Assembly: GCF_004023625.1 (NCBI RefSeq)
Contig: NZ_RPDJ01000008.1
Coordinates: 186,001-250,000, forward strand
Direction of reading: 5' to 3'
DNA from: Streptomyces cavernae
Lineage (GTDB): Bacteria > Actinomycetota > Actinomycetes > Streptomycetales > Streptomycetaceae
DNA length: 64,000 bases
Made by a program: the position numbers and the translations under genes. The notes beneath the pieces are model-generated. The model was not told the DNA's origin and did not search any database. It saw only the letters and a list, made by a program, of their open reading frames with translations. Of this stretch, positions 8,440-17,082 are shown in pieces. Each line of letters opens with the position of its first letter. The stretch's first letter is position 1.

Positions 8440-8744
8440 ACCGGAACGCAGTGGGTGGTGGGCTGACCACAAAGATCCACCTCGCAGCTGATGGCCGCTG
8501 TCGGCCCCTGGCCTTCCACCTCACCGCCGGGCAGGCCGGTGACGCGCCCGCCTCCCGCGAGGTGATGAGTCGCCTGCGTGTTCCGCGCCGACGCGGACGG
8601 CCCCGCACCAGGCTGGACGCCGTCCTGGCCGACAAAGCCAACCGCTTGAAGCAGTGGCGCGGCACCACCCGCTACGAGAAGACCGCGACCGTTTACCTGG
8701 TCGGACTCCACGTAGCGGGCATCTTCCTGTGGCCTGCCCGGTGA
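8440..8744 (+). mobile_element. IS5-family transposase remnant with internal deletion
   Basis: The frame from GTG at 8451 reads GGGLTTKIHLAADGRCRPLAF, AGQAGDAPASREVMSRLRVP and GRPRTRLDAVLADKA. These are the middle of a Streptomyces IS5-type (DDE) transposase. It then jumps straight to NRLKQWRG and YEKTATVYLVGLHVAGIFLW, the C-terminal end. The segment normally between LADKA and NRLKQWRG, which holds a catalytic residue, is missing, and the N-terminal part upstream of about 8440 is not readable in one frame. The element is therefore dead. Its boundaries are approximate. Confidence 0.8.
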
Positions 8745-8758
8745 TCCGACCAAGGCGC

Positions 8759-9364
8759 CTAGTAGCTGTCGTAGCTGGGCTTACCGTTCGGCCGGTACAC
8801 GCCGACGATCGTGCCGCCCTTCGTCGTCGAGACGCTGACCGGTTCCAGCGCAGTGGGGATCGCTCCGTTGGCGAACAGCCGCTTGCCGGTGCCGATGATC
8901 ACCGGATGGATGGTCAGCCGGTACTCGTCTACGAGGCCGTGCTGCATGAGTGTCTGGGCGAGGTCGCCACTGCCCACGACGTTGATGTTGCCGCCGTCGG
9001 ACGCTTTCAGCTTGCGTACGGCATCGACGATGTCGCCCTCCAGCAGCGTGGAGTTCTGCCACTCGACGGATGTCAGGGTCCGAGACGCCACGTACTTGTG
9101 CATGCTGTTCATCCGATCGGTGAACGGGTTGCCGGGATCCGCGGTCGGCCAGTACGACGCGAAGATCTCGTAGGTCTTGCGGCCGAGCAGCATCGCGTCG
9201 GAGAACTCGTACCAACCAGCGATGGCCGTGCCGACCTCGTCGTCGGCCACCGGCTTCTGCCAGCCGCCGTGCTCGAAGCCGCTCTCAGCGTCCTCGTCCG
9301 GACCGCCCGGTGCCTGCATGACGCCGTCCAGCGTCAGGAACGTGCAAACGATGATCTTGCGCAT
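8759..9364 (-). CDS. dihydrofolate-reductase-family (RibD C-terminal-like) protein
   Basis: The 201-residue protein belongs to the RibD C-terminal/DHFR-like fold common in actinobacteria. It begins MRKIIVCTFLTLDGVMQAPGG, has the LLGRKTYEIFASYWP nucleotide-binding segment near residue 62 and INVVGSGDLAQTLMQHGLVDEYRL near 120, typical of this group. NADPH-dependent reduction is expected from the fold, but the substrate is unknown. ATG at 9364 is favoured over the upstream GTG because GAAGGGAGCG precedes it. It stands alone, between the IS5 remnant and two small inverted-repeat elements. Confidence 0.85.
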   Translation of the reverse strand: MRKIIVCTFLTLDGVMQAPGGPDEDAESGFEHGGWQKPVADDEVGTAIAGWYEFSDAMLLGRKTYEIFASYWPTADPGNPFTDRMNSMHKYVASRTLTSVEWQNSTLLEGDIVDAVRKLKASDGGNINVVGSGDLAQTLMQHGLVDEYRLTIHPVIIGTGKRLFANGAIPTALEPVSVSTTKGGTIVGVYRPNGKPSYDSY

Positions 9365-9442
9365 GGTGCGCTCCCTTCGTCGACGGGTAGACCGCACAAC
9401 CGCCGGAAACTCATCGGCGGACTTCAGCGGCGCAGCACAGCT

Positions 9443-9605
9443 CTAGTAGGACTCCGTGAGGTTCGGGGCTGTTGCCGTCGGCCTTGCCGACCGGCAGCCC
9501 GGCCCGCGGCACCGAGCTGCGGGAACTGGTCCGGCGGGGCACTGGGCCACCTGCCGCGAGATCACTATCGTCGCAGGTCAGTGCGACCTCACGGAGTCCT
9601 ACTAG
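9443..9605. mobile_element. 163-bp element with perfect 20-bp terminal inverted repeats
   Basis: The arms at 9443-9462 and 9586-9605 are perfect reverse complements, each with CTAG at its outer end and the core AGGACTCCGTGAGG. The 123 bp between them hold no recognisable coding sequence. The structure fits a miniature inverted-repeat element or an internally deleted insertion sequence that prefers CTAG-like sites. Confidence 0.65.
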
Positions 9606-9795
9606 TGCCCCGACAGGCAACGTTCGCCCCGTCGCGACGCCCGGCACTCCCCCAAGCTCTTCGAGCAGGGGGACCCCCACTCGCCGCACCGGTCGAAAGC
9701 CCAAGTACATCCAGTACGAGAGCTTCCGGCGGCACGCCGAGAGCACGCACCGGACGCCGCTGATTGACGGGCAAACGTTGCCTGCCGGGCCACTA
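9603..9795. mobile_element. 193-bp element with 27-bp imperfect terminal inverted repeats
   Basis: The arms at 9603-9629 and 9769-9795 match as inverted repeats at 24 of 27 positions, share GGCAACGTT and end in TA at both outer edges. This is what a miniature derivative of an IS630-like, TA-targeting element would look like. Its left edge overlaps the right CTAG of the preceding element by three bases. Inside, at 9647-9673, a hairpin-forming motif occurs: a C5 run, GCTC, loop, GAGC and a G5 run. Confidence 0.6.
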
Positions 9796-10300
9796 GGGAG
9801 GCGAGGAACCGTGACCGCGAAAGCCGGCGAGAAGGCCCAGAAGACAGGCGGCTTCGCGACGGTCGACAGGGCCCCCGGAGCAAGCGGCGGCCAGCCGGGC
9901 GGTGAGATGAGAGATCGAGTACCTGCGGCATCGATTGAGGCCCGGATGTGCCCGCCGTCGGCTTGGGCATGAGCGGACAAGAGGTCCTCCGGGCCGGTGT
10001 GGTGGTCGCCTGACCGCTCGCTTGTGACGGACGGCCGTCCGGAGGATCGGCACCCAAGGGCGGCGGAACCTCAGTCCGCCGCCCCATCGCCTGTGCGGCC
10101 TTCATGCCGGCCGCGTACCGATCCGCGTACTCCTGACCCCGGCAGCCGCAAGATCGCGTACGTGATCTTGTCGGTGGCGGCCCGCAGCACCGCGGCTGAT
10201 CAGCTGGTGAAACAGGGCCTGCTGCCCAGCCACACCGGCCGCGGCAGCGCCCCGGCCGGTGCGGATCAGGACTGGCTCCGGCCTGCGCCCGCGAGCCTGT
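9796..10300. other. spacer of unclear origin
   Basis: About 500 bp without a gene that I can support. A 53-codon frame from GTG at 9811 has GGAGG before it but no family resemblance. The segment 10110-10310 reads as possible protein on both strands without a match. It adjoins two miniature elements and may be degraded mobile DNA. Confidence 0.4.
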
Positions 10301-10588
10301 TCACTTGAGGGAATCGCTTCGAGCCGACTCCTGCGGCTGCTGGTGCCACTCGTTCCAGAGGTCCGCAAGCTCGCCAAGTGCGTTGTGGGCGCGGCCGAGT
10401 TCCCAGAACAGGTAGAGGCCGGCTCCGGCGAAGGGGATCCACTGACCCCAGGAGAAGAGGAGAACCGGCATGGACAGCAAGCCGACCAGGACGAGGAATT
10501 TGACGACGATCTCGGCCATGTACGTCTGTTTGCGTTCGACGATGACATGCTCTCCGTGGCCGTGGATCCACCGCAGGCGTGATGTCAT
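10301..10588 (-). CDS. small predicted membrane protein, unknown
   Basis: This 95-residue protein has two hydrophobic segments, about residues 27-46 (VVKFLVLVGLLSMPVLLFSW) and 49-62 (IPFAGAGLYLFWEL), and a polar C-terminal tail. I do not recognise a family. The gene looks real because a full AAGGAGG ribosome site sits five bases before the ATG. It is transcribed away from the glutaminase gene, with about 210 bp between them that may hold divergent promoters. Confidence 0.6.
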   Translation of the reverse strand: MTSRLRWIHGHGEHVIVERKQTYMAEIVVKFLVLVGLLSMPVLLFSWGQWIPFAGAGLYLFWELGRAHNALGELADLWNEWHQQPQESARSDSLK

Positions 10589-10796
10589 GACTGCCTCCTT
10601 GCGCTCTTGGTGGGCATCATGCCGTCCGCTCTGTGCGTGCCAGTGCGCGATGGGGGCGGATCAGGCATCGACGCGGGCAACGCGGCAGGTGCGACTACGG
10701 CGGATCCCATGCCGAAATGACCCTTCCCGTCAAACGACTGTGCAGTGTGGTTGCACCGGGTCCGAAGGCGGCGGGTTCGACGGGAGAATGGGGATC

Positions 10797-11720
10797 ATGG
10801 GTTCGTCCTTCACCTTCCAGCCGGTGCTGGAGCGTATCGCCGCCGAGATCGAGAAGTCCCCCGGGCGCGGTCGGCCCGCCGACTACATCCCGGCGCTCGC
10901 CGCCCGCGACCCGCGCCGCTTCGGCATGGCCGTCGCGGAACCGGACGGGACCGTGTACGGGGTGGGGGACTGGCGGCAGCCGTTCTCCGCGCAGTCCATC
11001 ACCAAGGCCTTCACACTCGCCCTCACCCTGGCCCGCGAAGCAGACCAGCTCTGGGAACACGTCGGCCGCGAACCATCGGGGAACCCCTTCAACTCCCTGG
11101 TGCAGCTGGAGTACGAGAACGGCATCCCGCGCAATCCCTTCATCAACGCGGGTGCCCTCGTCGTCACCGACCGCCTGCACAGCCACACCGGTGACGCGGT
11201 CGGCACCCTGCTGGACTTCCTGCGTGCCGAAAGCGGCAACCCCGGCATCACCCCCCACGAGGACGTCGCCGCCTCCGAGGCCGCCCACGGCGACCGCAAC
11301 GCCGCACTCGCCCACTTCATGGCCTCCTACGGCAACATCGGCAATCCGGTGCCGGTGCTGCTGGAGCAGTACTTCCGGCAGTGTTCCATCGAGGCGTCCT
11401 GCGCCGATCTCGCCCTCGCCGGCACTTTCCTGGCCCGGCACGGCATCCGCGCCGACGGCAGCCGGCTGCTCACCCGCAGCCAGGCCAAACAGGTCAACGC
11501 GGTGATGCTGACCTGCGGGACCTACGACGCGGCGGGCGAGTTCGCCTACCGGGTGGGCCTGCCCGGCAAGAGCGGGGTCGGCGGCGGCATCGTCGCCGTC
11601 GTGCCCGGGCGCTGCACCCTGTGCGTGTGGAGCCCGGGACTCGACGAGCGCGGCAACTCGGTGGCGGGGGTCGCGGCCCTGGACCGCTTCACCACGCTGA
11701 CCGGGTTGTCGGTCTTCTGA
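10797..11720 (+). CDS. glsA: glutaminase A
   Basis: The 307-residue enzyme hydrolyses L-glutamine to glutamate and ammonia. It is a serine-dependent glutaminase of the beta-lactamase-like fold. The SITK catalytic tetrad is near residues 67-70, followed by NPFNSLVQLEYENGIPRNPFINAGA, and GLPGKSGVGGGIVAVVPG occurs near the C-terminus. Length matches the single-domain bacterial enzymes. The frame is open far upstream; ATG at 10797 has GGGAGA nine bases before it and is preferred over ATG at 10788, which has no spacing to a ribosome site. With the asparagine operon nearby, the region handles amide nitrogen, although the two are not cotranscribed. Confidence 0.95.
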   Translation: MGSSFTFQPVLERIAAEIEKSPGRGRPADYIPALAARDPRRFGMAVAEPDGTVYGVGDWRQPFSAQSITKAFTLALTLAREADQLWEHVGREPSGNPFNSLVQLEYENGIPRNPFINAGALVVTDRLHSHTGDAVGTLLDFLRAESGNPGITPHEDVAASEAAHGDRNAALAHFMASYGNIGNPVPVLLEQYFRQCSIEASCADLALAGTFLARHGIRADGSRLLTRSQAKQVNAVMLTCGTYDAAGEFAYRVGLPGKSGVGGGIVAVVPGRCTLCVWSPGLDERGNSVAGVAALDRFTTLTGLSVF

Positions 11721-11821
11721 GCGGGCCCGTCCACCAACGGAAAGACGGCGGTCACCTCCCGGCCCCCGCCCCGAGAGAACCGTGTCGCCTCCCGGCCACC
11801 CGGCATTGACACGATTCCCGA

Positions 11822-13240
11822 GTGTTGGCCATGGGTTTCTCCGTCGATCTCCGCCGTTGTCAGTTGCTCGGGCTGGCCGGGTCCGCAGTCCTCGCGGCGG
11901 GAGGTGAGACGGCCGGAGCGCTGCCGGTCCGGGAACTCATGACCCCCTCCTCCGGACGCGGCGCACTGGGCCTGGTCGGCGTCTACTTCGGCGTGGTGCT
12001 CCTGATCGCCGCCTGGGCGCTGCTCGGACGGCTCATCAACGGCCCCCGACCGCCCGCGCCGCGTGCCCTGCTGGTGGTCCTCGGCCTGTGGGCGGCCCCG
12101 CTGCTGCTCGCACCGCCGCTGTTCAGCCGGGACGTGTACAGCTACCTCGCACAGGGCGCCATGGTCGACGCCCAGGTGGACGTCTACACACACGGCCCGG
12201 CCGTCCTCGGCGGACCGCTCGCGGACGAGGTGGCCCCCGTCTGGCAGAACACCGCGGCCCCTTACGGCCCGGTCTTCCTCTCCGTGGCCTCCGCGCTGTC
12301 CCACGTCACCAGCGCCGAACTGCCCGCCGGACTGATCGGGATGCGCCTGGTCGCGCTGGCCGGGGTGGCGCTGATGGCCGCCGCACTGCTGCGCCTCGCC
12401 CGGCACAGCTCAGTCGATCCGGCCGCGGCGCTGTGGCTCGGTGCGCTCAACCCGCTGGTGCTGCTGCACCTGGTCGCCGGCGCACACAACGACGCCCTCA
12501 TGCTCGGCCTGCTGGGCGCCGGACTGGTCGCCGCACGCGGGCGCCGCCCCCTCCTCGGCGCCGTGCTGGTCACGCTCGCCGCCCTGGTCAAGGCGCCCGC
12601 CGCACTGGGCCTCCTGGCGGTGATCGCGATGCGGGCCCGCGGCCGGCGCGGTCTGCCGAAGGCGGTCCTGACGACCTCCGGCGCCGCGCTCGCCACGACG
12701 GTCGCCGCCACCGCCGTCGCCGGCACCGGGTACGGCTGGCTGGGCGCGCTCGACACCCCCGTGTCCCCGCACAACTGGTCGCTCACCAGCGTCCTCGGCC
12801 GGGCCACCGGAGCCCTGCTCAGCGAAGCGGGCAGCGACCTCGCACCGCTGGCGATCCCCCTCTGGCACGGTGCCGGTCTGGTCGCCACGGCCGCCGTCGT
12901 CCTCTTCATATGGATACGGCTGCGGCCCGCCCCCGTCTACGCGCTCGGCCTCAGCCTGGCCGCGGTGGCCGTCCTCGGCCCGGCGATCCGGCCCTGGTAC
13001 GCGCTGTGGGGACTGTTCCTCATCGCCGCAGCCGCACCCAGCAGCTCCGTACGGCACCGGGTGGCCGCCGTCAGCGGGGTGCTGGCGCTCGCGGTCCTGC
13101 CCAGCGGCAGCCCGCCGGACGCGGAACAACTCGCGCTCGCCACCTCCGGCGGAGTGCTCGCACTCGTCGTGCTCTGGCAGGCCCACCAGGCCGGGCACGG
13201 GCCGCTGTTCGCCCGGGCGGAACGGGAGCGGACGGCGTGA
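11822..13240 (+). CDS. MptB-like polyprenol-phosphomannose-dependent mannosyltransferase
   Basis: The 472-residue integral membrane protein resembles MptB/GT87-type alpha-1,6-mannosyltransferases that take mannose from polyprenyl phosphomannose on the outer face of the membrane. It has about 12 membrane segments and the early acidic motif FSRDVYSYLAQG near residue 101, which carries the catalytic-type Asp. GAHNDALMLGLL near 220 and RPWYALWGLFL near 383 are also typical. GTG at 11822 is listed; ATG at 11831 is an alternative. It overlaps the next glycosyltransferase gene by four bases, so the two act in one pathway, probably lipoglycan or other mannan synthesis. Confidence 0.82.
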   Translation: MLAMGFSVDLRRCQLLGLAGSAVLAAGGETAGALPVRELMTPSSGRGALGLVGVYFGVVLLIAAWALLGRLINGPRPPAPRALLVVLGLWAAPLLLAPPLFSRDVYSYLAQGAMVDAQVDVYTHGPAVLGGPLADEVAPVWQNTAAPYGPVFLSVASALSHVTSAELPAGLIGMRLVALAGVALMAAALLRLARHSSVDPAAALWLGALNPLVLLHLVAGAHNDALMLGLLGAGLVAARGRRPLLGAVLVTLAALVKAPAALGLLAVIAMRARGRRGLPKAVLTTSGAALATTVAATAVAGTGYGWLGALDTPVSPHNWSLTSVLGRATGALLSEAGSDLAPLAIPLWHGAGLVATAAVVLFIWIRLRPAPVYALGLSLAAVAVLGPAIRPWYALWGLFLIAAAAPSSSVRHRVAAVSGVLALAVLPSGSPPDAEQLALATSGGVLALVVLWQAHQAGHGPLFARAERERTA

Positions 13241-14436
13241 AGCCCACCCTTCCAAGCACCCGACGCGGGCGGGTGCTCCTCGTGCTGGGCCTGGCCGCGT
13301 GCGTCGCGCTCTTCAACGCGACCGTGCCGCTGCTGCGGGACTGGTTCGACCTGCGGGTCTACTACGGGACGGTCGACGCCTGGGTGCACCACGGCGGCGG
13401 CATCTACGACTACCGGGTGCCCGGGACGACGTACGGCTTCACCTATCCGCCGTTCGCCGCCGTCCTCATGCTGCCGATGGCGCTGGTCGGGCTGCACACC
13501 GCGATCGCGGTCGCGCTGCTACTGAACATCGCCGCCGCGCTGGCCGTCGTCGCTGTCCTCGCCGGGCCGCTGCTGCGCCGGTACGGCTGGTTCGGCCTCT
13601 GTGTGGCCGCCTGTCTGCTCGCGCTGCTGGAACCGGTCCGGGACACCTTCAGCTTCGGACAGGTCAATCTGCTGCTGCTGGCGCTCGTCCTCGCCGACGC
13701 GCGACTGCTGTCGACCGGACGGGACCGCTGGGCGGGAGTGGGCATCGGGCTGGCCGCGGCGGTCAAGCTCACACCGGTGCTCTTCATCGGACTGCTGCTG
13801 CTCGCCCGGCGCCCGCGCGCCGCCGTGACGGCGACGGCCGTGGCGGCGGGCGCCACCGGACTCGCCGCCCTCGTCGCGCCGGACGCCTCCCGCTTCTACT
13901 GGACCGAGGCCCTGTGGGACACCGGCCGCATCGGACGGCTCGCCTATGTGTCGAACCAGTCGCTCCAGGGCGTCCTGGCCCGGCTCGCCGAACCCGCCCA
14001 ACCGAGCCGTGCCGTCTGGGCGTTGGCGGTGCTGGTGGTCCTCGGCGTGTGGGCGTGGCGGGTGTCGCGGGCGGCGGCGGCCGACGACCTGATGGCCGCG
14101 TTCGCCCTCACCGGCGCCACCGCCTGTCTGATCAGCCCGATCACCTGGGTGCACCACCTGGTGTGGCTGCTGCCGTCACTCGCGGTGCTGGTGGACACCG
14201 GGATCCGGGAGGGCCGCCGCGGACTGCTCCGCGGCACGGCGGCGGTGTACGTGGTGCTGTGCAGCAGTTTCGTCTGGCTGTGGTTCGACGACTCCTCGGG
14301 CGTCGACGGATTCCTCGGCAGCAACACGTACGTGTGGATCACCCTCGGTCTGCTGGTGGCACTGCCGGTACGGAAGGCGCCGGAAGGAGGTGTGCCGGTG
14401 GCGCGGACGGAGCAGACGAAGGTGGTGGCGGAGTAG
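13237..14436 (+). CDS. GT87 (DUF2029) membrane mannosyltransferase
   Basis: The 399-residue protein is a GT-C-fold glycosyltransferase of family GT87, like PimE and other polyprenyl-phosphomannose users. The N-terminal helix is followed by FDLRVYYGTVDAWVHHGG near residues 34-51 and YGFTYPPFAAVLMLP near 66-80, the usual GT87 pattern with a catalytic Asp in the first outer loop. FSFGQVNLLLLALVLAD and SPITWVHHLVWLLPSL are also family motifs. GTG at 13237 overlaps the upstream gene by four bases. The pair probably extends mannosylated lipids or proteins on the outer membrane face; the exact acceptor is unknown. Confidence 0.85.
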   Translation: MKPTLPSTRRGRVLLVLGLAACVALFNATVPLLRDWFDLRVYYGTVDAWVHHGGGIYDYRVPGTTYGFTYPPFAAVLMLPMALVGLHTAIAVALLLNIAAALAVVAVLAGPLLRRYGWFGLCVAACLLALLEPVRDTFSFGQVNLLLLALVLADARLLSTGRDRWAGVGIGLAAAVKLTPVLFIGLLLLARRPRAAVTATAVAAGATGLAALVAPDASRFYWTEALWDTGRIGRLAYVSNQSLQGVLARLAEPAQPSRAVWALAVLVVLGVWAWRVSRAAAADDLMAAFALTGATACLISPITWVHHLVWLLPSLAVLVDTGIREGRRGLLRGTAAVYVVLCSSFVWLWFDDSSGVDGFLGSNTYVWITLGLLVALPVRKAPEGGVPVARTEQTKVVAE

Positions 14437-14568
14437 CCGAGCGGCCCCGTTCCGCGGAGCCTTCACCGGCGCCCCCAGTACCGCACCGCCGCGCTGGGGG
14501 CGTCGGCGAAGTCGTCACGGTGAGCGCTCCGTTCCCGAGGTCGGTGGCCCGCACAGCACGACGGACTT

Positions 14569-15774
14569 TCATCCGCCCGTGCGGGCCAGTGCCTCCAGCG
14601 GGCCGACCAGGACGTCGGAGAAAGCGAGTTCGGCGGCTCCGACGAGCACCGCGTCGTCGCCGAGTTCCCCGACACGCAGCCGCAGGTGCTCGCGGGAGGC
14701 AGCGAGTGCCTGGCTGTTGATGCGGCTTCGGATCTGGGCGGCCGAGCCGAGGAACACCTCGCGGAGGGTGCCACCGAATATCACGGCCCGTGGATTGAAC
14801 ACGTTGACCAGCGTGGCGACGCCGATGCCCAGCCAGTCGCCGACATCGTGCAGGGCGGCACGGGCACTGATGTCACCCCGGTCGGCCGCCTCGACCACGG
14901 CGCGCACGGCCTCCCGGCCGGTGGCCGACGGATCGCGCCGCGCGGCCTCCAGCAGCGCGCGTTCGCCGGCCTCGGACTCCAGGCAGCCGCGCGCCCCGCA
15001 TCCGCAGGTCCTGCCGCCTCGCGGGTTGACGACCATGTGCCCGATCTCGCCGCCGTATCCGCCGTCCCCGCCCAGCAGTTGACCGTCGACGATGACGCCG
15101 CCGCCGATCCCGATGTCGCCGTGCAGATACACGAGGTCCTGACAGCCGGTTCCGGCGCCCCGCAGATGCTCCGCGAGAGCGCCGAGGTTGGCCTCGTTCT
15201 CGACCGCGACGGTCAGGCCCAGTCCCAGCCTCCGGGTGAGGAGCTCGCCGAACTCCTCGTCCTCCCAGCCGATATGGGCGGCGGAGCGGACCAGGCCGTC
15301 GGGTCGCCGCACCAGGCCGCGCACCGCGGCACCCACGCCGACGCAGAAGGTGCTCTCGGGTGCCGTGTCCACCATCTGCCGGGCGAAGCCGGCGAGGACC
15401 CCGGCCACTTCACCCGCGTCGAATCCACCGTGCGGCCAGGGTGTCTCCCGCCGGTCGAGGAAGACCCCGCCGAGACCTATCCGCGCGGCGGCCAGCCGGT
15501 CCACGCCGACGTCGAAGGCGAGAACGTACACCCGGTCCGACTCGGGCCGCACGACGAGGGACGGCCGGCCGGCCCTGCCGGTGTCCCCGGGGAGTTCCTC
15601 ACGGACCAGTCCGGCCGAGGCCAACTCGCTGACCAGGCCCAGGATGGTGCTGCGGTTGAGGCCCATGCGGTCGGCCAGGACCGCTCGTGAGGTGGAGCCA
15701 CCGATGTGCACATGTCGCAGCAGTGTGCCGAGATTGTGCCGGCGGATCTCCTCCTGAGAGGGACCGGCTTTCAT
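14569..15774 (-). CDS. ROK-family transcriptional repressor of the sugar ABC operon
   Basis: The 401-residue protein has an N-terminal winged helix (about residues 15-70, including SRAVLADRMGLNRSTILGLVSEL) and a C-terminal ROK sugar-binding domain. The ROK part shows GDIGIGGGVIVDGQLL near residue 225 and GHMVVNPRGGRTCGCGARGCLE near 245, the histidine-plus-cysteine zinc site of the family. It is the last gene of the ABC operon, 12 bp after the permease, so it probably represses its own operon. The palindromic TTGTTATC/GATAACAA site upstream of the binding-protein gene is the obvious target. The inducer is likely xylose or a related pentose. Confidence 0.88.
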   Translation of the reverse strand: MKAGPSQEEIRRHNLGTLLRHVHIGGSTSRAVLADRMGLNRSTILGLVSELASAGLVREELPGDTGRAGRPSLVVRPESDRVYVLAFDVGVDRLAAARIGLGGVFLDRRETPWPHGGFDAGEVAGVLAGFARQMVDTAPESTFCVGVGAAVRGLVRRPDGLVRSAAHIGWEDEEFGELLTRRLGLGLTVAVENEANLGALAEHLRGAGTGCQDLVYLHGDIGIGGGVIVDGQLLGGDGGYGGEIGHMVVNPRGGRTCGCGARGCLESEAGERALLEAARRDPSATGREAVRAVVEAADRGDISARAALHDVGDWLGIGVATLVNVFNPRAVIFGGTLREVFLGSAAQIRSRINSQALAASREHLRLRVGELGDDAVLVGAAELAFSDVLVGPLEALARTGG

Positions 15775-15786
15775 GGTGCTCAGACC

Positions 15787-17082
15787 TCATCGTTGTACGG
15801 CCCGGCGACGGGACAGCGCATCCACGCCTGCGGCCACCAGCAGAACCGAACCCGTGACAGCGTACTTGACCCCCGAGCTGTAGCCCATCAGACCCATGCC
15901 GTTCTGAATCACCGCGACCACCATGCCGCCGAGTACGGCGTCCACGACTCTGCCCCGCCCGCCGAACAGACTGGTTCCGCCGATCACCGCGGCGCCGACG
16001 GCCAGCAGCAGCACATTGCTGCCGCCGGTGTTGGGGTCGACCGAGTTGCCCCGGGACGCGGCGATGATCCCGCCGACCGCGGCCAGGGACGAGCAGATGA
16101 CGAACGCGGAGATACGGATTGCGGCCACGTTGATACCGGCCCGCCGTGCCGCCTCCGCGTTGCCGCCCACCGCGTAGATGTGCAGCCCGAACGAGGTGCG
16201 CTGGAGCACGAAGGTACCGGCGACCAGCAGGACGCCGATGACCGGTACCACGATCGGCACGCCCTTGAGCGAGTCGACGATGATGTTGCGGCTGCGCTCC
16301 TGGTTGAGCAGGTGGACGGCGAACGAGCCGAGCACGGCCATGGCGCCGATCCGCACCGCCAGCAGGGAGAGCGGAGCGGTGGACAGTCCGCGCCTGCGGC
16401 GGTTGCGGTCCTGCCGTAGCTGTATCGCGGCGTAGGCCGCGACGCTGACCGCGAGCAGCACCCAACCCAGCGCGGGGGAGAGGTTGTCGTTGGCGACGGC
16501 CAGGATCGTCTGGTCCCGGATGGAGATGTTGGTGCCCTCCTTCAGCAGCATCAGGACGATGCCCTGGAATCCGAGGAAGGCGGCCAGGGTGACCACGAAG
16601 GAGGGGATGCCGACCTTCGCCACCAGCAGTCCGAGCACCAGACCGATGACCGTGCCGGTGACGATCGCCGCGGCGACCGCCCCGTACCAGGGCCACCCGT
16701 GGTCGGTGAGCAGGATGGCCAGGACGGCGGCGCAGACCCCGCTGGCGTAACCGGCGGACAGGTCGATCTCACCGAGGAGGAGGACGAAGACCAGTCCCAT
16801 GGCGATGGCGATGCTGCCGGCGCCCTGCGTGAGCAGGTTGGCGAAGTTCAGCTCGGACAGGAACACCGGACGCAGCGCGGCGAAGAACGCGCACAGGACG
16901 ATCAGGCCGAGCACGGCCGGCAGGGCGCCCAACTCGCCGCCCCGTACCCGTTCCACATAGGTACGGGCGGCCGAGCGCAGACTCGCGGCACCGGCGGTGC
17001 CGCTCTTCGCGGGGCCGGAACCGCGCGGCTTCTCCGGCTTCTCGGGCTGGTCGGGCTTCTCGGGGACGACGGCGGCGCTCAT
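15787..17082 (-). CDS. sugar ABC transporter permease (XylH/RbsC type)
   Basis: This is a 431-residue BPD_transp_2 family permease. The N-terminal 45 residues are polar and rich in Pro, Glu and Lys; after these about ten membrane segments follow. GLVFVLLLGEIDLSAG lies near residue 98, and GGNAEAARRAGINV near 310 is the cytoplasmic loop that docks the ATPase. ATG at 17082 overlaps the ATPase stop by four bases, so the longer frame starting inside the ATPase gene is not used. With the ATPase and binding protein it forms a high-affinity importer, most like D-xylose transporters. Confidence 0.9.
   Translation of the reverse strand: MSAAVVPEKPDQPEKPEKPRGSGPAKSGTAGAASLRSAARTYVERVRGGELGALPAVLGLIVLCAFFAALRPVFLSELNFANLLTQGAGSIAIAMGLVFVLLLGEIDLSAGYASGVCAAVLAILLTDHGWPWYGAVAAAIVTGTVIGLVLGLLVAKVGIPSFVVTLAAFLGFQGIVLMLLKEGTNISIRDQTILAVANDNLSPALGWVLLAVSVAAYAAIQLRQDRNRRRRGLSTAPLSLLAVRIGAMAVLGSFAVHLLNQERSRNIIVDSLKGVPIVVPVIGVLLVAGTFVLQRTSFGLHIYAVGGNAEAARRAGINVAAIRISAFVICSSLAAVGGIIAASRGNSVDPNTGGSNVLLLAVGAAVIGGTSLFGGRGRVVDAVLGGMVVAVIQNGMGLMGYSSGVKYAVTGSVLLVAAGVDALSRRRAVQR

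Noticed and set aside
14437..14568. terminator between the converging GT87 and ROK genes
   Set aside because: Short inverted stretches exist, but none exceeds what is expected at this GC content.
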